The translations under genes and the position numbers were made by a program. 64,000 nt of DNA from Turritopsis dohrnii (taxonomy: Eukaryota; Cnidaria; Hydrozoa; Anthoathecata; Oceaniidae): positions 62,001-126,000 of the forward strand of contig BQMF02000099.1 in assembly GCA_027922465.2 (NCBI GenBank), given 5' to 3'. How positions within the stretch are numbered: position 1 is the stretch's first letter; the number at the start of each line of letters is the position of its first letter. Below, piece after piece: positions 1 through 12,350 of the stretch. Below the pieces are notes generated by a model. That model had not been told where the DNA came from. It did not search any database and saw only the letters and a list, made by a program, of their open reading frames with translations.

Positions 1-835
1 ACCTAGTTCTGCTAAAAAAAACATCCCTATCAAAGTCTTTGTATTTACGATAGAATACCTTTTTAGCAGAACCTTTTCCAAAAGTAGTTTTCAGCATAGT
101 GTAGATCAGAGAATGATGGTCACTTAACCCAGTTTCGATAGTTCCTGTATTCATGAGAGAGTGTTTTCTGTTGGAAAGAATCAAGTCGATGCAAGATCCA
201 GATGAAGCTTTCCAACAGGTTTTTTCTCTCATATGATTGTGAAGAGAGTGATTCAGAAGAAATTCACCCAAATCAGGGTTTGCCGGATCTAGGTTAAGAT
301 CACCATCTATTATAATATTGTCATATTCAGCATAAAAATTAAGTGCATCAGAAAGCTGCCCTAGAAAAAACTGGATATTCTGTTTAGGTGGTCTATAAAC
401 ATTACATAAAAGCCACTTTTGCTTGCGTAAATTTAGATCCACTAATATCACTTGCACATCAGGGTGAAAGCAGAACCTATCTGGGTGACGAGAGGGCAAT
501 TCATTTCGAACAAAAGTGAGAAGACCACCACTATACTCTGACACATCTAACCGATATGGTTTTGAAAAACCTTCCATCATAAACAAACCCGAAGGAAATG
601 AAGTATCCAGTTTTGTTTTGGCGATAGTAAGGACATCGACCGAATCATTCAGTAGACACCTCAGATTTTCAAATTTATTTCTAATAGAATTTATGTTAAT
701 ATAGCCAATCATAACATTTTTTGGATTTTTCTGCCTAATCGACGTCAGGTGTTGGTGTTCTTTGACAATACTTGGAGATTTCTCAACTGTGTAATCTGCA
801 TCAATAGCTATCCTATGAGTTGGCCGTTTCTTCTT
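1..835 (-). CDS. LINE-A ORF2, N-terminal APE-type endonuclease (partial, runs off the left edge)
   Basis: This is the start of the pol-like ORF2 of a CR1-type non-LTR retrotransposon. The minus strand is open from the TGA that ends ORF1 (836-838) to the window edge. The endonuclease opens with MIGYININSIRNKFENL, the usual first strand of the APE (exonuclease/endonuclease/phosphatase) fold. Further motifs follow in order: YRPP, a GDLNLDPANPDLGEFL metal-site block, and GLSDHHSL near the C-terminus. In the family this domain nicks the target for target-primed reverse transcription. The reverse transcriptase should lie left of the window. About 40 codons separate the ORF1 stop from the first ATG, and they are in frame with ORF1. 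No stop is seen in this part. Confidence 0.9.
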
Positions 836-2324
836 TCAATACTTGTTCATATAATTTGCAAAATTCTTTGTCATTAATTTTGATCCATTTTTATTAAGAT
901 GTAATTTACTCCAGTTTAGATGAGACTTATTGATATTTTCATGCGAAATGAAGCAGATATTCCTCACAGCACATTTTTTCGCAAGCAATTTATTGACAGA
1001 TTTTGCTTTATTGCTAAAACTGTCATCTCTGAAAACTAGTCCCGAAACAATAACAGATGTCTTTTCACTGCTCGAGTTAATCGCCAACTGTACAATAGAG
1101 TCTGCTATATCATCTGGGCTTTTGTCAGAGTTTAAGTCATTTGTGCCGGTGTGAATGATGACAACATCTGGGTTTTCTTTCAATGTAGGTTTAATGTATT
1201 CGTTCATACATTTTGTTTTCGCGCCGGAAAAAGATCGTATCGTGATTCGATGGCTATTTGTCAACTTATCCATTATGTTCATACCTTTTACATCCTTTAT
1301 CATGCTATCACCAAGGATAAAAGTAACTCGAGGAGTTTGGTGTTGAATGGTTTCATCTCTATCATTTTCTGGATCCGCATCGGATTTCACATTGGATTCA
1401 ACCAATGATTCAACAACGGAATCGGAAACGAAATTTATATCAGTATGAACATCATAGCCAAAGCCTTGTTCCTCATCGATGTTATAATTTGCGAGGTTTT
1501 CTAATCGTTTCTTTAACGTCGCTCTCTCTTAAGACTTTGCCAATAAATTCGTTTGTTTGTGAATTTCTCTTACCACCGATAACTGATCCTTCATAACAGT
1601 TTCTTCATCGATTGATCTTTCTATTGACGTATTAATAGTTTTTATGGCGTTCGACGATGGACTTATTGTGTTGTTAATTACTTCTAACGTTTGTGTTGCT
1701 ATGTTGTTTTTAACTGTTAATTTTTGATTCTGTGAAGAGAAATTGTGCTCGTCACGGTTTATGATTTCATCGTGTTTATTTAGCAACAAGAATAAGTTTT
1801 TGATAATTTCTTGCTTTCGTTCCAGTTCATTCTTGTAGAATTCAATTTCTTCCAACAAAAATTGTTCATTTGTTTTGATGCAATTTTGAGGTTGCAAGCA
1901 CACGTCATTTTCGTCGTTTACTGACTTCTCAAACGCTTCATCCAAAAACTTTTCTATACTTTCAATGCTTTCAGTAACTGTCCCCCTTATCAATTTATGA
2001 CTTTCTTCATAGTTTACTATACTATTTTTCTCATCCGCAGTCACTGTACCTGATGTGTTTGACAGTTCATTGTGTGCACACGTATTGAAATACGAACTTT
2101 CTCTTCCAGATCCTTTCCTGTATATAGTACCGTCCTTCTCCATATCATTTAACATAGTTCGCAGTTGTGAACTGTCAATTTTCATTGGACTCTTGTTTAG
2201 TTCCACAAAAATCCGTTGTTTTGTTACCTTTTTTTTTCTGAATAACTCTTATCTTTCTTATACATCGGATGATTTTGTTTTTGACAACGTCTGTATCTAA
2301 TATCGCGTCTGCACGTGCCGCCAT
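836..2324 (-). pseudogene. LINE-A ORF1: winged-helix-like, coiled-coil and SGNH-hydrolase protein, two lesions
   Basis: ORF1 of the same LINE begins at the ATG at 2324 (MAARADAILD). The N-terminal part resembles a SAMD1-type winged helix, ending SQLRTMLNDMEKDGTIYRK. A polar, coiled-coil-prone middle follows, then an SGNH/GDSL hydrolase-like domain at 836-1340 with ILGDSMIKD (nucleophile Ser), IHTGTNDL (block III Asn) and KLHLNKNG (catalytic His). ORF1 proteins of CR1-like elements are RNA-binding and chaperone-like, and some carry an esterase. Two breaks are visible: a one-base shift at the A-run near 2225-2233, which splits the winged helix, and an in-frame TAA at 1529-1531. Downstream of that TAA the same frame continues to the terminal TGA. 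So this copy is lightly decayed. Confidence 0.8.
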
Positions 2325-2394
2325 GTTGAAATCTACCACTCTACTACCTGGAAGTTCTACCAAAAGAAGGTCTAAATGAGATTTGTGTCGCCAG

Positions 2395-4663
2395 GAGTAT
2401 TTGAAATATTCAGTGAATGTCCTGATAATGACAATGCAGTTCAAAGGTTAAAGAATGTCTTATTAAACTCCCTAATACAGTCTATGCCCGTCATCGCCTC
2501 GCAACACGCCGACACCAGCCAGGAGAACCAATAGATACTTATGTATAAGCTCTTAAGATACTTTCAAAGGACTGCAACTTTGAAGCAATGTCTTCCAACG
2601 TTTACCAGGAAGAAGCTGTTTGAGACGCCTTTAATTCTGGTATATTATCAAATGAGATTAGACAGCGATTACTTGAACATGACACACTAACATTTCTCGA
2701 AACTACTCAAAAAGTACGGACATTCGAATCACCACAGCAAAACTCTCAAACGCATACAGCAATTCCAGACCCAACAAACGCCTCCACAAATATCGAAAGG
2801 CAAACAGAACCGCATGAAGCAACAATAGCAGCCACAACAACCATTAAACCAAATAACTAATGTTACTTTTGTGGCAATGCTCGAAATCCTAGGATAAAAT
2901 GTCCATCTAAGGAGTTAACTTGTAATTATTGCGGGATTAGAGGACACTTTGCAAAAGTATGTCGATCAGCTCCAAGAGAACCCAAAACTAAAAATATATT
3001 GTCCGTTATCATGAATACTCCAACTCTAGCATCAGTAACTGCAACCGTCACTCCATCTTTAAGAGAGTCAGTTTTCACCGTTAAAAAAAATGAGAAAATA
3101 AGAATATAAATTGCTACAGTTTAAGCGCATTGATTGACAGTGGAAGTAGTGACAGTTTCATTCATTCAGACGTTGCCTAGAAACTTTCCCTATCAATACT
3201 AGTGTAAACATGGCATAAATGTCTCTCTCAAGCAACATTACAGGGTTTTGCATCACTGACATCCAAGTTAGCGAGAAAAAGTACTCAAAGGTGAAATTAT
3301 ATGTAATGAATGACTTGCATACCGATACTATTCTAGTCTTAAATTTCCAAAGTAAACATGAAAGCGTATTAATAAACTATGATGAAACAGAACCACCACT
3401 CGTTATTGGTGGTTAATTGACACTTACCGTTAACCCTCCAAAGATTTTCGAACATCTAACAACAGATTGCAAACCGATTGCATCAAAACCTCAAAAGTAA
3501 AATGATGCTGACCAGAAATTCATTCAGAACGAAGTTCAGAGACTTGTCATCGAACCATCAACTTCGTCATGGAGAGCTCGACCAAAGACGCTCGATGTAA
3601 GAAACGTCTGGTCATAGACTATAGTAAAACAGTTAACCGATTTACTCGACTTGATGCACGCCCTCTTCCAAACACAGACAATCTAGTAAATAATCCTTAA
3701 GATGGCTAACTACAGAGTGTTCAGCACAATCGATCCGCCAATCGCCAGATACCGATTGAAGAAAGCGATAAGATCTGTACTGTATTCGAAGCCGTCGGAG
3801 GCCTATAGCAGCTAACAATAATGCCATTTGGAGTCACCAATGGAGTGCCTTGGTTTCAACAAAAAATGGATGAGCTCATTACAGAAGAAAAACTACAGGA
3901 CCCTTTTCCACACTTAGACAACATCACCATTTGTGGACTCCATCAATCCGATCATGCACATAATCTCCAGAAATTCCTTGCTACTGAAAAAAAGAACCTC
4001 ACTTACAACAAAGACAAATGTACTTTGTCAACAACAATTTTCAACATCCTGGGATCCGAAATTTCAAATGGGGAAAACGATTACAAACGTTAAAAGATCT
4101 ACCGATACCACACACGTCACTAAAAAGAGTTCTGGGACTTCTATCTTGCTATGCAAAAAAGATCCAAAATTCTTCGGAAGAGGTTTCACCACTGAGCAAA
4201 TCTGATGCCTTTCCACAAACCAACGATGCTGTCAAGTCTTTTGAATTACTATAATCAGACATTGAAAATTCAGTCGTTCGTGCAACTGACGAAACTAAAC
4301 CATTTTAAGTAAATACAGACGCATCCGACAATGCACTGGCTAGAATTTTAAATCAAGAAGGCCGCCCTGTAGCATTCTAATCGAGAACACTAAACAAATC
4401 CGAATTAAATCACTCTTCCGTAGAGAAGGAAGCATGCGCAAATATCGAGTCAGTCAGACATTGGCGTCATCTACTTACTGGAAGACATTTCAAACTCATC
4501 ACAGATCAACAATCTGTCGCATTTTTGTTCAACAGGAAGTCAAAAAATAAGATTAAGAACAATAGAATAAATCTTTTACAGCTTTGTCGCAAAGGAATTC
4601 ACAATGTTGCTCCGGATACTTTCAGTCGTATCTACTCTTGTGCCATTGACCATTCTTCTCTCA

Positions 4664-4697
<34 letters not shown>

Positions 4698-5700
4698 GTA
4701 TATTTGCCTCTTCCAATGAATACAATTGGCTCTTCGTGCATTAAATCAAAATATATATCTCTCCACAATTCATAATGTTACCCCGGAGTAACTCGTATGA
4801 CCGCCTTTGTCCGCAACTGCAGTTTACCATATTCAGATCAGGATGTTGGGAAAGTTACCAAAAGTTACAGTATTTGTCAGCAGTGTAAACCACAAATCTA
4901 CTTACAAAGTTTAGTCTCATCAAAACTACACATCCTCTCGAAAGAATGAACGTAGATTTTAAAGGTCCGCTACCTAATGCCAACAATAATGCATATTCCT
5001 TGACCATAATCGATGACCATTCCATTCGTTCCCTTGTCCTAGGGTGGATACTACTACTGTCTTGCTTGTCAAATCTGTTCTCTTTCGAAGGAATGCCGGG
5101 GTAAAGAACTTCAAAATTGGCTTCATACTAAAGGGATCACTACTAGTCCGTAAGAGAATGGACAAACAGAACGGTGTAATGATATCGAAATGAAAGCAAT
5201 CACTTTATCGCTAAAATCGAGAGACCTTGATACGAAATTCTGGCAACACGTTCTACACTACGGTCATTGACCATCACAACAACCAACGAGACTCAAGATG
5301 AGCGGATATTTAAGTTTGATCGTCGCTCTACTACTGGCCATGCTGTTCGATCCTTGTTAACCAACTCGGAGATGGTTCTCCTGAAAAGGTTCGTGAAAAT
5401 CTTGAAATATGATCCACTGGTGGATGAAGTAGATCTCATCGAAGGCAACCCGCTTTATGTCCATATTCATTATCCGGACGGAAGGGCGAGTACAGTATCG
5501 CTCAAACACTTTGTTCCCTGTACCAAACCACATCTGACCAAACCGAACGATCTTCAGCCGGTCACACAACAACACCCGAATCAATCAAATGAAATTACTG
5601 AAATCCAGGAGCCAACATTCGTAACACCACCGCCGTTGATACCAGACGAGACACAACACGAAAACATTTTATGCACTCACAAAGACACTGTGTAATGAGG
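2395..5700 (+). pseudogene. Decayed Ty3/gypsy-like LTR retrotransposon (gag-pol remnants)
   Basis: Remnants appear in the order of a gypsy-type gag-pol. A gag-like stretch runs from about 2395. Two CCHC-type knuckles lie near 2860-2975 (CYFCGN and CNYCGIRGHFAKVC). A retropepsin motif LIDSGSSDSF is near 3130. Reverse transcriptase pieces lie at 3540-4250 (RLVIDYS, MPFGVTNGVPWFQQ, and HLDNITI where YxDD is expected). RNase H is at 4300-4560 (VNTDASDNALA, ITDQQSVAFL). An integrase-core start is near 4925 (ERMNVDFKGPLPNANN), and an integrase C-terminal/tail ORF covers 5267-5695. Many stops and frameshifts interrupt it, and the RT active site is altered. I found no LTRs. The left end abuts the 5' end of LINE-A, so one probably inserted into the other. 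Confidence 0.8.
4666..4695. repeat. (AAT)n microsatellite
   Basis: About ten tandem AAT/ATA units lie between the RNase H and integrase remnants of the decayed gypsy element. Confidence 0.9.
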
Positions 5701-6430
5701 AAACCCAAAGCACAGCATTACGGGGAAGGTAGAATTAATGATGACATAAACAGAACACTTCAAACTATTAAAAAGAGTAGAACCCGATAGCCAATATTCG
5801 AATAGAACAGATGTGAATGAATTAACAGAATGAAAGTATATAAACCAACACTAAGTGAAGTGGAAAAAGCAATAAAAAGACTGCAAAAGGGCAAAGCGAC
5901 AGGAATTGACTTCATCACAGCTGAAGTATTAACAGCAGATGCAGAGCGTAACCCTTTTTTTAGTAGTGGAAAGATACTGAGTAGCATTATTGTAGATAGG
6001 ATAAAAACTTAAATCAACTGCAGTCTGAGAAAGTAACCGACAGGGTACAAGACAGGAAGGGTAACAATGAAGCAGGTATTTATACTGTGAAACATAACAG
6101 AAGTCAATAAATAGAAAGCTATGTATAGGGATACATGAACTTTGTAGACTTTGAAAAAACCTTTGACTCTGTCCACCGCGAAAGCCTGTGAATCATCATG
6201 AGAAAGTATTGTATACCGAAAAATATTGTGAGAATGTTTTAAAAATTCCAATGAGCAGTAAAAGACCAGAGAGAAATATGCGATTGGTTCCAAATTAACA
6301 TGAGTATAAGCAGGAATGCAATATGTCAAAACTACAATGCTTACACAAATCATTTCCTGAATTTTCATTTTCTTACAGCCTCTATATTGCCAAAACAAAA
6401 ACTTATCACCTTGGTTTCGATCGTCCTCGA
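5700..6430 (+). pseudogene. Fragment of a non-LTR reverse transcriptase
   Basis: The plus strand carries LINE RT motifs in two frames. PTLSEVEKAIKRLQKGKATG lies at 5848-5907, the usual RT-0/1 region preceding GIDFITAEVL. NFVDFEKTFDSVHRESL lies near 6135-6190, equivalent to the RT block with the first catalytic Asp. Stops and deletions follow, and no YADD box remains. It is adjacent to the gypsy integrase tail and is probably an independent insertion. It reads like a widespread cnidarian endonuclease-RT element, but the clade is not certain. Confidence 0.65.
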
Positions 6431-6947
6431 AATTAGGGCACGTTAAGAATAAATTTTGATTAGTTCAACTAATTTAGTGCAAATATCATAAATCATTGCT
6501 ATATCAAAACAAGAACCCGAGGGCTCAAAACAGTAACAATGTGAGTTTGCTTAGGTGTCTTCGCGTCACACCGACGATGCGTACACAAGACAGCATGAAT
6601 GCATTCCATGTAAAGTGAAACCAGGTCTTAAGTACGATGCATGCGTGAAGAATAAAGTTAGTTACTTATAATTGTCAACAAGTGTTTAAAAGGAAACATA
6701 GCTGTGATCCATTTCCTGCACTAACGAAACAATCCAACATTTTTCTCTGAAAGTTTATCATGAACACTAACTTTTCTTTATATTTTTTCATTTTAACTTC
6801 TTTCGAGTAGTTTCCTTATAAGAAACTAACAAACCAGGGTTAAGGACTTTCACTCACTGCAGCATCTTATCAACTGTTGGTGATGGGTTTCAAAATAAGC
6901 AAAAGAAGACAAGAACACGACTGAAGTGCAACTAACATTATTTTGGC
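6431..6947. other. No gene seen
   Basis: AT-rich sequence with no recognisable coding or repeat structure between the RT scrap and the duplicated block at 6948. Confidence 0.5.
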
Positions 6948-7455
6948 TCACATTATCACGTGAGAGGAAAATAAATTCAAACTATAATCAAAAGTATATG
7001 TATGCATAAAAGATTGGTATAAATGTTTAAAAAAGCAAAACAAACAATAGGACAAAATTGAGACAAAGGTCAGCATAAAATTAACAAACGATTGAAAAGT
7101 GAAAATCACAAATAAGTGAATGAGTAAATTGCGCAACTTTATATTCGTTATAATTTAACATACTAATTTTACATGGACTGATATGCAGCTAACATTATTT
7201 CGTCTTCCATATTCTGTATTATAAGACGTGAGGAAAATAAATTCCAAATAGAATTAAATGTATATGTATACATAAAAAATGAAATAATGTTAAAAAAAGT
7301 TATAAGTTGAAAAGCAAAACAATAATGGCGTAATAGTGAGACAAAGGTCAGCGGCATCACGTGATATAAAATTGACAAACAAATGAAAAGCGAAAGTCAC
7401 ATATAAGTGAATGAGTAGATTGTGCAACTATATATACTTTATATAAAACATACCA
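6948..7455. repeat. Imperfect tandem duplication, unit about 250 bp
   Basis: Two diverged copies (about 6950-7165 and 7205-7455) share the same order of landmarks: a gaggaaaataaatt start, a tatatgtatncata block, agcaaaacaa, gagacaaaggtcag, and an end with agtgaatgagta followed by gcaactatat. The second copy overlaps the poorly conserved tail of the neighbouring transposase ORF. That suggests the ORF end at 7357-7477 is repeat, not transposase. Confidence 0.7.
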
Positions 7456-7460
7456 ATGTG

Positions 7461-7477
7461 AACTCAGATAAGACAAC
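7461..7477 (+). repeat. 17-bp direct repeat, left copy
   Basis: The sequence aactcagataagacaac occurs here and again at 12999-13015. The pair brackets the whole THAP/DDE transposase gene. Confidence 0.75.
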
Positions 7478-8848
7478 TGATAATAAAAATGGGTGCTTTT
7501 TGGCACCCACTTATTATAAAGGGCGTGGTAAACTTCCAAATTTCCAGTATGTGAAAATTTTGTAAAATGCTTCGTGCCGGACAAAAGAGACTTATCAAGC
7601 ACGATAGTTTGAAGAGAACGGAAGACATCAGAATCAGGTGGTAACCAATCTTTGTTTTGGGAAAGTTCGCCATGTGAACATGCGTGCAACATAGTGCCTC
7701 CTGTCCATTGATGCTTGTTCGGAATGTGGAATAGAATACTTATCCACTTTTCTTTTAGCAACTGTTCATCGTTGTTACTTGTTCCACACGACCACCAGAA
7801 GTGGTTACAAATAGATTTTATCCAATCGTTTAGTGCTGCATTCGATTCTTTCTTAGCTGCTTCCACCAGTTTTTTCTTTATATTTTTGCAGACATGCCAT
7901 ATGTCAAATTGATGATCAATATCCTGTTGAGTTTCCCTCATGTACTTTTTTATTTGCATATGACGATCAGTTGTTATCTGGTCGATGGTGATACCTTTCG
8001 ATTTCAGTTCATTCAAAACTTTTTCGAATGCAAATTTTTCCATGCGATTTGAATTACCTGATTCCATACACTGTGTTATGGCCATAGCAGAAATTTTGTT
8101 GCTTTTTTGGTCAAGAAAAGAATATGTCAAATATTTGGCACAATGACCTGGGCTATCACATCTTCCATCCCCGGCTAGGAGACATTTTTCCTGCTTACTC
8201 ATTTTCCTAATGATGCTACTCTGTTCATGCAACCAAGCCTCATTAGCCACCCCGAAAAGATATTTGCTTTGTATCCTGTAAAAGGTTGATTTTGATACAA
8301 ACGGTAGTTCAATTACTTCGAAAAATCTTCGTATTTTCTCAAACGTATTCGAACTAAAAAGCACTCCTGCTGAAACAACTACATTTCCAGTGAAGTGCGA
8401 TCGACTAACTGGTTGAGATCTCCAGACGTTTGCATGGCCAAATATGCAAAGTAAATTAACTGTAATTGCTGTACCACGGGTTACTACATTTAGAACTTGA
8501 GCGTTGTGTCCACAAGTTAAACATCGCTTCAATAAAAGTAGCAAAGATGTCCAATAGATAATGAAAGCTGATGATATTCTTGTTTTTGATTCTAAGTTGT
8601 CGCTTTCACTCATCTGTTTCTATATCAGAAATAGGAAAGCTAGTATCTTGTTCTTCATTTGACAACGAGGATGTGTCTGAAAATGAAACATTATGATCTA
8701 GCATTTCAAAGTCAGTTTGTGTTTCTTTGTCACATTGGACTACTACTACTGTTTCAGTTTGAGTAGATGTACTTTGTACTTCAACAGGCTCAACAACTTG
8801 ATCATCGAAAATTTCTTTGGAATGAGTTTCACACGCATTTTCAACAAT
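7478..8848 (-). pseudogene. ISL2EU-type DDE transposase, exon 3
   Basis: This is the catalytic exon of a DDE transposase that reads like the eukaryotic ISL2EU family. A candidate acidic triad is visible: Asp in AGDGRCDSPGHCAKYL, Asp in QITTDRHMQIKKYM, and Glu in SHTGNLEVYHALYNKW. A C-x2-C zinc-binding pair (KRCLTCGH) precedes it. The exon begins after a clean acceptor (ttttacatttcag, first base 8848) with a Ser/Thr/Glu-rich linker. A one-base frameshift near 8610 separates linker and catalytic part. Similarity stops after KSTHFYY at about 7485, at the 17-bp repeat, so the C-terminus is missing. The start at 8613 is only where the second frame opens. The gene also has exons at 8925-9056 and 12489-12683. 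Confidence 0.75.
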
Positions 8849-8924
8849 CTGAAATGTAAAATAAAATCTCAATATAATGCTGATTTTCAGTTCAGATTTA
8901 TATATCAAGGCGAGGTCAAATCAC

Positions 8925-9056
8925 CTGTCTCTTAACAGAAGACTCTTCTCTATGACAACTAGATAACCTTTTCTTAGCGATGTTTGAGTGTGAAAATATT
9001 GTTGGAATAGCATCGGGTTTTAGAATTCTTCGGGTTGGCAGATTTAGTAATTCATT
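8925..9056 (-). CDS. ISL2EU-type transposase gene, exon 2 (C-terminal part of its THAP finger)
   Basis: This 132-nt exon is bounded by an acceptor (ttttttatttag) and a donor (ACAG/GTGATT), phase 0 on both sides. It encodes NELLNLPTRRILKPDAIPTI, the standard C-terminal segment of a THAP zinc finger including the AVPTI-like box, then a basic stretch. It joins in frame to exon 1 (ending CFERDLK) and to exon 3. THAP domains in these elements bind the terminal repeats. Confidence 0.75.
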
Positions 9057-9200
9057 CTAAATAAAAAATTGTTTTATTTGGAGCATAATCGGGAAAACCT
9101 ATTAGGCGTTGCACGTGCTGTAAAAGATCATACATATTTCTTGAAAGGAGAAAATTTGTACACAAAGTTACTACGCTAAGAAAATATTTACAAAAAACTC

Positions 9201-9250
9201 CTTTTCATAAATTATTGCGCAATACATGAAAACGAGGCAAGAGTTGTTTC
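9201..9250 (+). repeat. Left terminal inverted repeat of the 3,200-bp element
   Basis: It pairs with 12351-12400 with a single mismatch over 50 bp. Confidence 0.9.
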
Positions 9251-9271
9251 TCGTCGCACTTGAAAAACAAT

Positions 9272-9886
9272 ATGGCGGAAAGTGGTCGTGCTCTAGGTTC
9301 CAAACAATCATATGAAAAACAATGTGCTGCTTGGGGATGTTTTAACAGAGGTTTAATGGACAAAGGTGGCGAAAAAAGATCTTCTGGATTGGCTTTTTTT
9401 AAGTTTCCAAAAGATGGTATCATGAGAAAGTTGTGGTGTAATCGAATCAATGATGGAATTGATGGAAAGGACAATTTTCATGTCACTAGTAGTACAGTGT
9501 TGTGTGAGAAACATTTTAAAGCAGAAGATATCACTAGACCTCCTGGAGGAACTCGAAAAAGATTGAATAAAGGAGCCAAACCATTTCTCTCTGAGCATGA
9601 GCAACAAAAGGAAGTCACAGCAAAACGTAAACAACCAGTGTTGCGACCATCACCCAGAAAGAAATTTTGTGAACTTGAACCAACAGACAGTCACAATCCT
9701 GAAAATGTAGCCGTGGAAATAGACTGGAAAGAGAGATATGATAGAATTCTCCAAGAAAATGAGACATTGCGTCAAGATAACATTGTTTTGAGTAATGAAT
9801 TGGTTTCAATAACGCGGCAACAATCATCCATGAAAAGCACATTTGTTGACCGAATCATTATGACTGTTAGTTTCGGTCATATGTAG
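9272..9886 (+). CDS. THAP-domain protein with coiled coil
   Basis: The ATG at 9272 (MAESGRALG) starts a THAP zinc finger with C2CH pattern: CAAWGC, FFKFPKD, RKLWCNRI and VLCEKHFKAEDI, residues about 18-85. A basic linker follows, then a leucine/glutamate coiled coil (RYDRILQENETLRQDN) near residues 160-190. The ORF ends at SFGHM without any catalytic domain. In the family this region precedes the DDE domain, so this is either a truncated transposase or a stand-alone DNA-binding protein. A weak donor (ACT/GTTAGT) just before the stop would allow splicing, but there is little room before the opposite-strand gene. Confidence 0.7.
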   Translation: MAESGRALGSKQSYEKQCAAWGCFNRGLMDKGGEKRSSGLAFFKFPKDGIMRKLWCNRINDGIDGKDNFHVTSSTVLCEKHFKAEDITRPPGGTRKRLNKGAKPFLSEHEQQKEVTAKRKQPVLRPSPRKKFCELEPTDSHNPENVAVEIDWKERYDRILQENETLRQDNIVLSNELVSITRQQSSMKSTFVDRIIMTVSFGHM

Positions 9887-10037
9887 ATTTAAAAATTGAT
9901 AATTGATGTATCGGATTAAAAATTTCAAATTACAGAAGAACTGCTTAATTTTTTTCAGGATTCTTTCCATATGCTTTATCAAAAAAGTCTCTCATACATC
10001 TAAAAAACAATAAAAACTACAATCACTTCTTCGATTA

Positions 10038-12008
10038 TTATTCATCATTATTCATAATTTGTGGTAACATATAGGTAAAATAAAATTCTAAAATCTTAGT
10101 TTCCAAATTATCCCAAAAATCTCTATCAAAATTGACTCTGTCAATTACAAGTCCTTTGGTGGTATAAAGTACAAAGTCACACCATGTTTGACAAGTAAGG
10201 GCCAACTGCATTTGTACTTGGCAGTAATATGTATGTTTCTTGTTCAAATGAATAGTGTTATAACTTTTATTGTATACCACACATGGGTTTGGTGAAATGA
10301 AACAAACCATTTTAGGGTCAATGTCTTTGTATTGCTCTGTACATTTAACCTCTAATATGCCATACTCGCCGTCACACACAACCTTTCCATCAGGAGTGGC
10401 CCCAAGCACATAGTTCTCCTGGTCAATTACAAGTCCACATGGCTCAACAGAAATCATGTACCCGGCCAGTTTCATGTATTGTTCATAATGATTGCTAGCA
10501 ATGGGTTCGTAAAATTTCCCATACTCCATTTTCATGTTTACTACCTTATTCTGTTTAGGGCCAGCTCCTGATACAATGTTTCTAGCAAGAGTAACAAAGC
10601 CTCGGCTTATTTTTGGCCCATTTTTTGCAAACAATTTATTGCATACTGATGCAGTAAAACGTCCTTTCCTATAATTAAACCAATCAGGACAATCTGCTTG
10701 ATCTCTGGTGGACGATTCTATTTCATTAACATAGCATGCATCAGCTTTCAGTTTATCGAGATATTGTTTCTTTTTTATTTCCGTAGCATGAATTTCATTT
10801 TCAAAAAATGGACATTTTACTTAAATTCTTCTTAAACGGAAAGTCTGGAAAAATGACAAACGATTGCTCAACGTCTTTTGTTGGTTTCAATGAAGAATAA
10901 ACAGTGAAATCTGGTGGCATCAAAGGGCATTGGTAACTCAGCATTGATCCTGAAGGAACTGTACCAAACTGTGTCTTTCTAAAAACTGCAGGACTGCAAT
11001 TTATCAATTTTGGGGCTGGAATGTTTTTTGGTCCGTTAATAAGGTTCATAAGGTGACACAGCTCACCATCAGAATGTCCAGTGACACGGGATTCATATAA
11101 TGATGAAATGATTCCTTCTCGCTTTGTAGTGGTAGTGCTATCGGTCGATGATTTCCTCCGCTTTGCTTCTGGTGAAGTAAACTGTAACTCCATCAGTGGT
11201 ACTTTATCAATTCTGCCCTTTGATTGTGGCACACTCCAAGTACACGGTTTTGAAGTACAAGCTTTATCTTGGGGCACTGTAGAAATCCTGTCTATAACCC
11301 ACTTGGCTAAAGATTTCATCAATGCATATGCATGTGCACATGTCCCAGCTTTACCAGCTGGGCATTGACAAAACGAATACAAAATTTCCGAGGTGCTCTT
11401 ACTCAATGCTAAAAACATCCATCGGTTAGCTTTCTTTAAGCTTGCTGAACTTATTCCTTTCACAAAGAAAAATTCATCACTTTGCTTTATGTAAACATTA
11501 GATAAATCGAGAAATCTTTCCTCGATAAACTGTTCTCCACGTATAAAATGTTTCTTAATGGCGGTAGCTTTCTTGACAAACAGCTTTGAAATTTGTTCAT
11601 GGTAGGCTTGAATGTTGTCTACAGTAAAATTTGGCATTCCATGTAATGACTTTGACCACCCAGCCAAATCTGTTGGGTTGTTAAGTTCATCAGTTAATTC
11701 AACTGGTACTGATGGTAGCGACCCTTCCTTCCAAAATGGACTTAAGATTAACCCAAGTTTATCAGCTTTTTTTCTCAATAAAGATTTCTTTGCAGTTGGA
11801 TCAATAATGTCATTGTTGGTACCATTTTCAAAGTATTGTAGTACTCTGACTTGGGCAGCTTTTAACGTGTCAATATTATGTAATTGATCTCCACGGTAGA
11901 TTAGCCATTGCTTTAGATGCTCAATGGTATAGGTTGATAGATTTTCAATATCAACATGGATCTTTGGGTCATCTATATCATCCTCAGTAAGCTTGATTGA
12001 TGCTGGAT
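10038..12008 (-). pseudogene. SWIM zinc finger plus YqaJ-like nuclease, main exon with one frameshift
   Basis: This is the large exon of the accessory nuclease gene of the 3,200-bp element, starting after the acceptor at 12008. The N-terminal part (IHVDIENLSTYTIEHLKQWL) looks like a small helical DNA-binding region. A SWIM finger follows at about 11345-11390 (FCQCPAGKAGTCAHAYALM, pattern CxC...CxH). The C-terminus is a YqaJ-type PD-(D/E)XK nuclease: CPDWFNYRKGRFTAS, then GATPDGK with ILEVKC, then YYCQVQMQLA. The last two hold the expected D, E-x-K and Q-x-Q residues. A one-base shift near 10812 separates the SWIM and YqaJ halves. Such nucleases probably help process element ends; that role is inferred. 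Confidence 0.8.
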
Positions 12009-12145
12009 CTATAAAAATAAAACATGAATATTCAAAGTATTTCTGTATGAAAAGAAGACAAGTTTATTCTTCATAGAAAAAATAGCTCATCATTAAAATT
12101 ATGAATTATTAGTTAATTATATACATAATTTAAGAATTAACTTAC

Positions 12146-12224
12146 CAACTACTTTATCAGCAAATAATTCGTCAAAATCATCAATTTGCCACTCAATATC
12201 TTTCTCTTCCTCCATAGCCGCCAT
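12146..12224 (-). CDS. YqaJ/SWIM gene, exon 1
   Basis: The ATG at 12224 opens an acidic 26-codon exon (MAAMEEEKDIEWQIDDFDEL) that ends at a GTAAG donor (last exon base 12146). It joins in phase to the acceptor at 12008 through a split Asp codon. The intron is 137 bp. Confidence 0.7.
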
Positions 12225-12350
12225 TTAACGGTTTATATTTCAGTTTTTTATCTATTTAATCTTAGATTAGCTGGAGATAGATTGTCCACGAACTGCTTTA
12301 TATTGTTTCTCAACTGTTATCACGCGGGCTTCTCTACCATTTTGTAAACC

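Noticed and set aside
7357..7477. Last 40 residues of the transposase ORF
   Set aside because: They overlap the 250-bp tandem duplication and do not match the family.
9260..9271. Start of the THAP protein at 9260
   Set aside because: That codon is TTG; ATG at 9272 gives the natural MAESG start.
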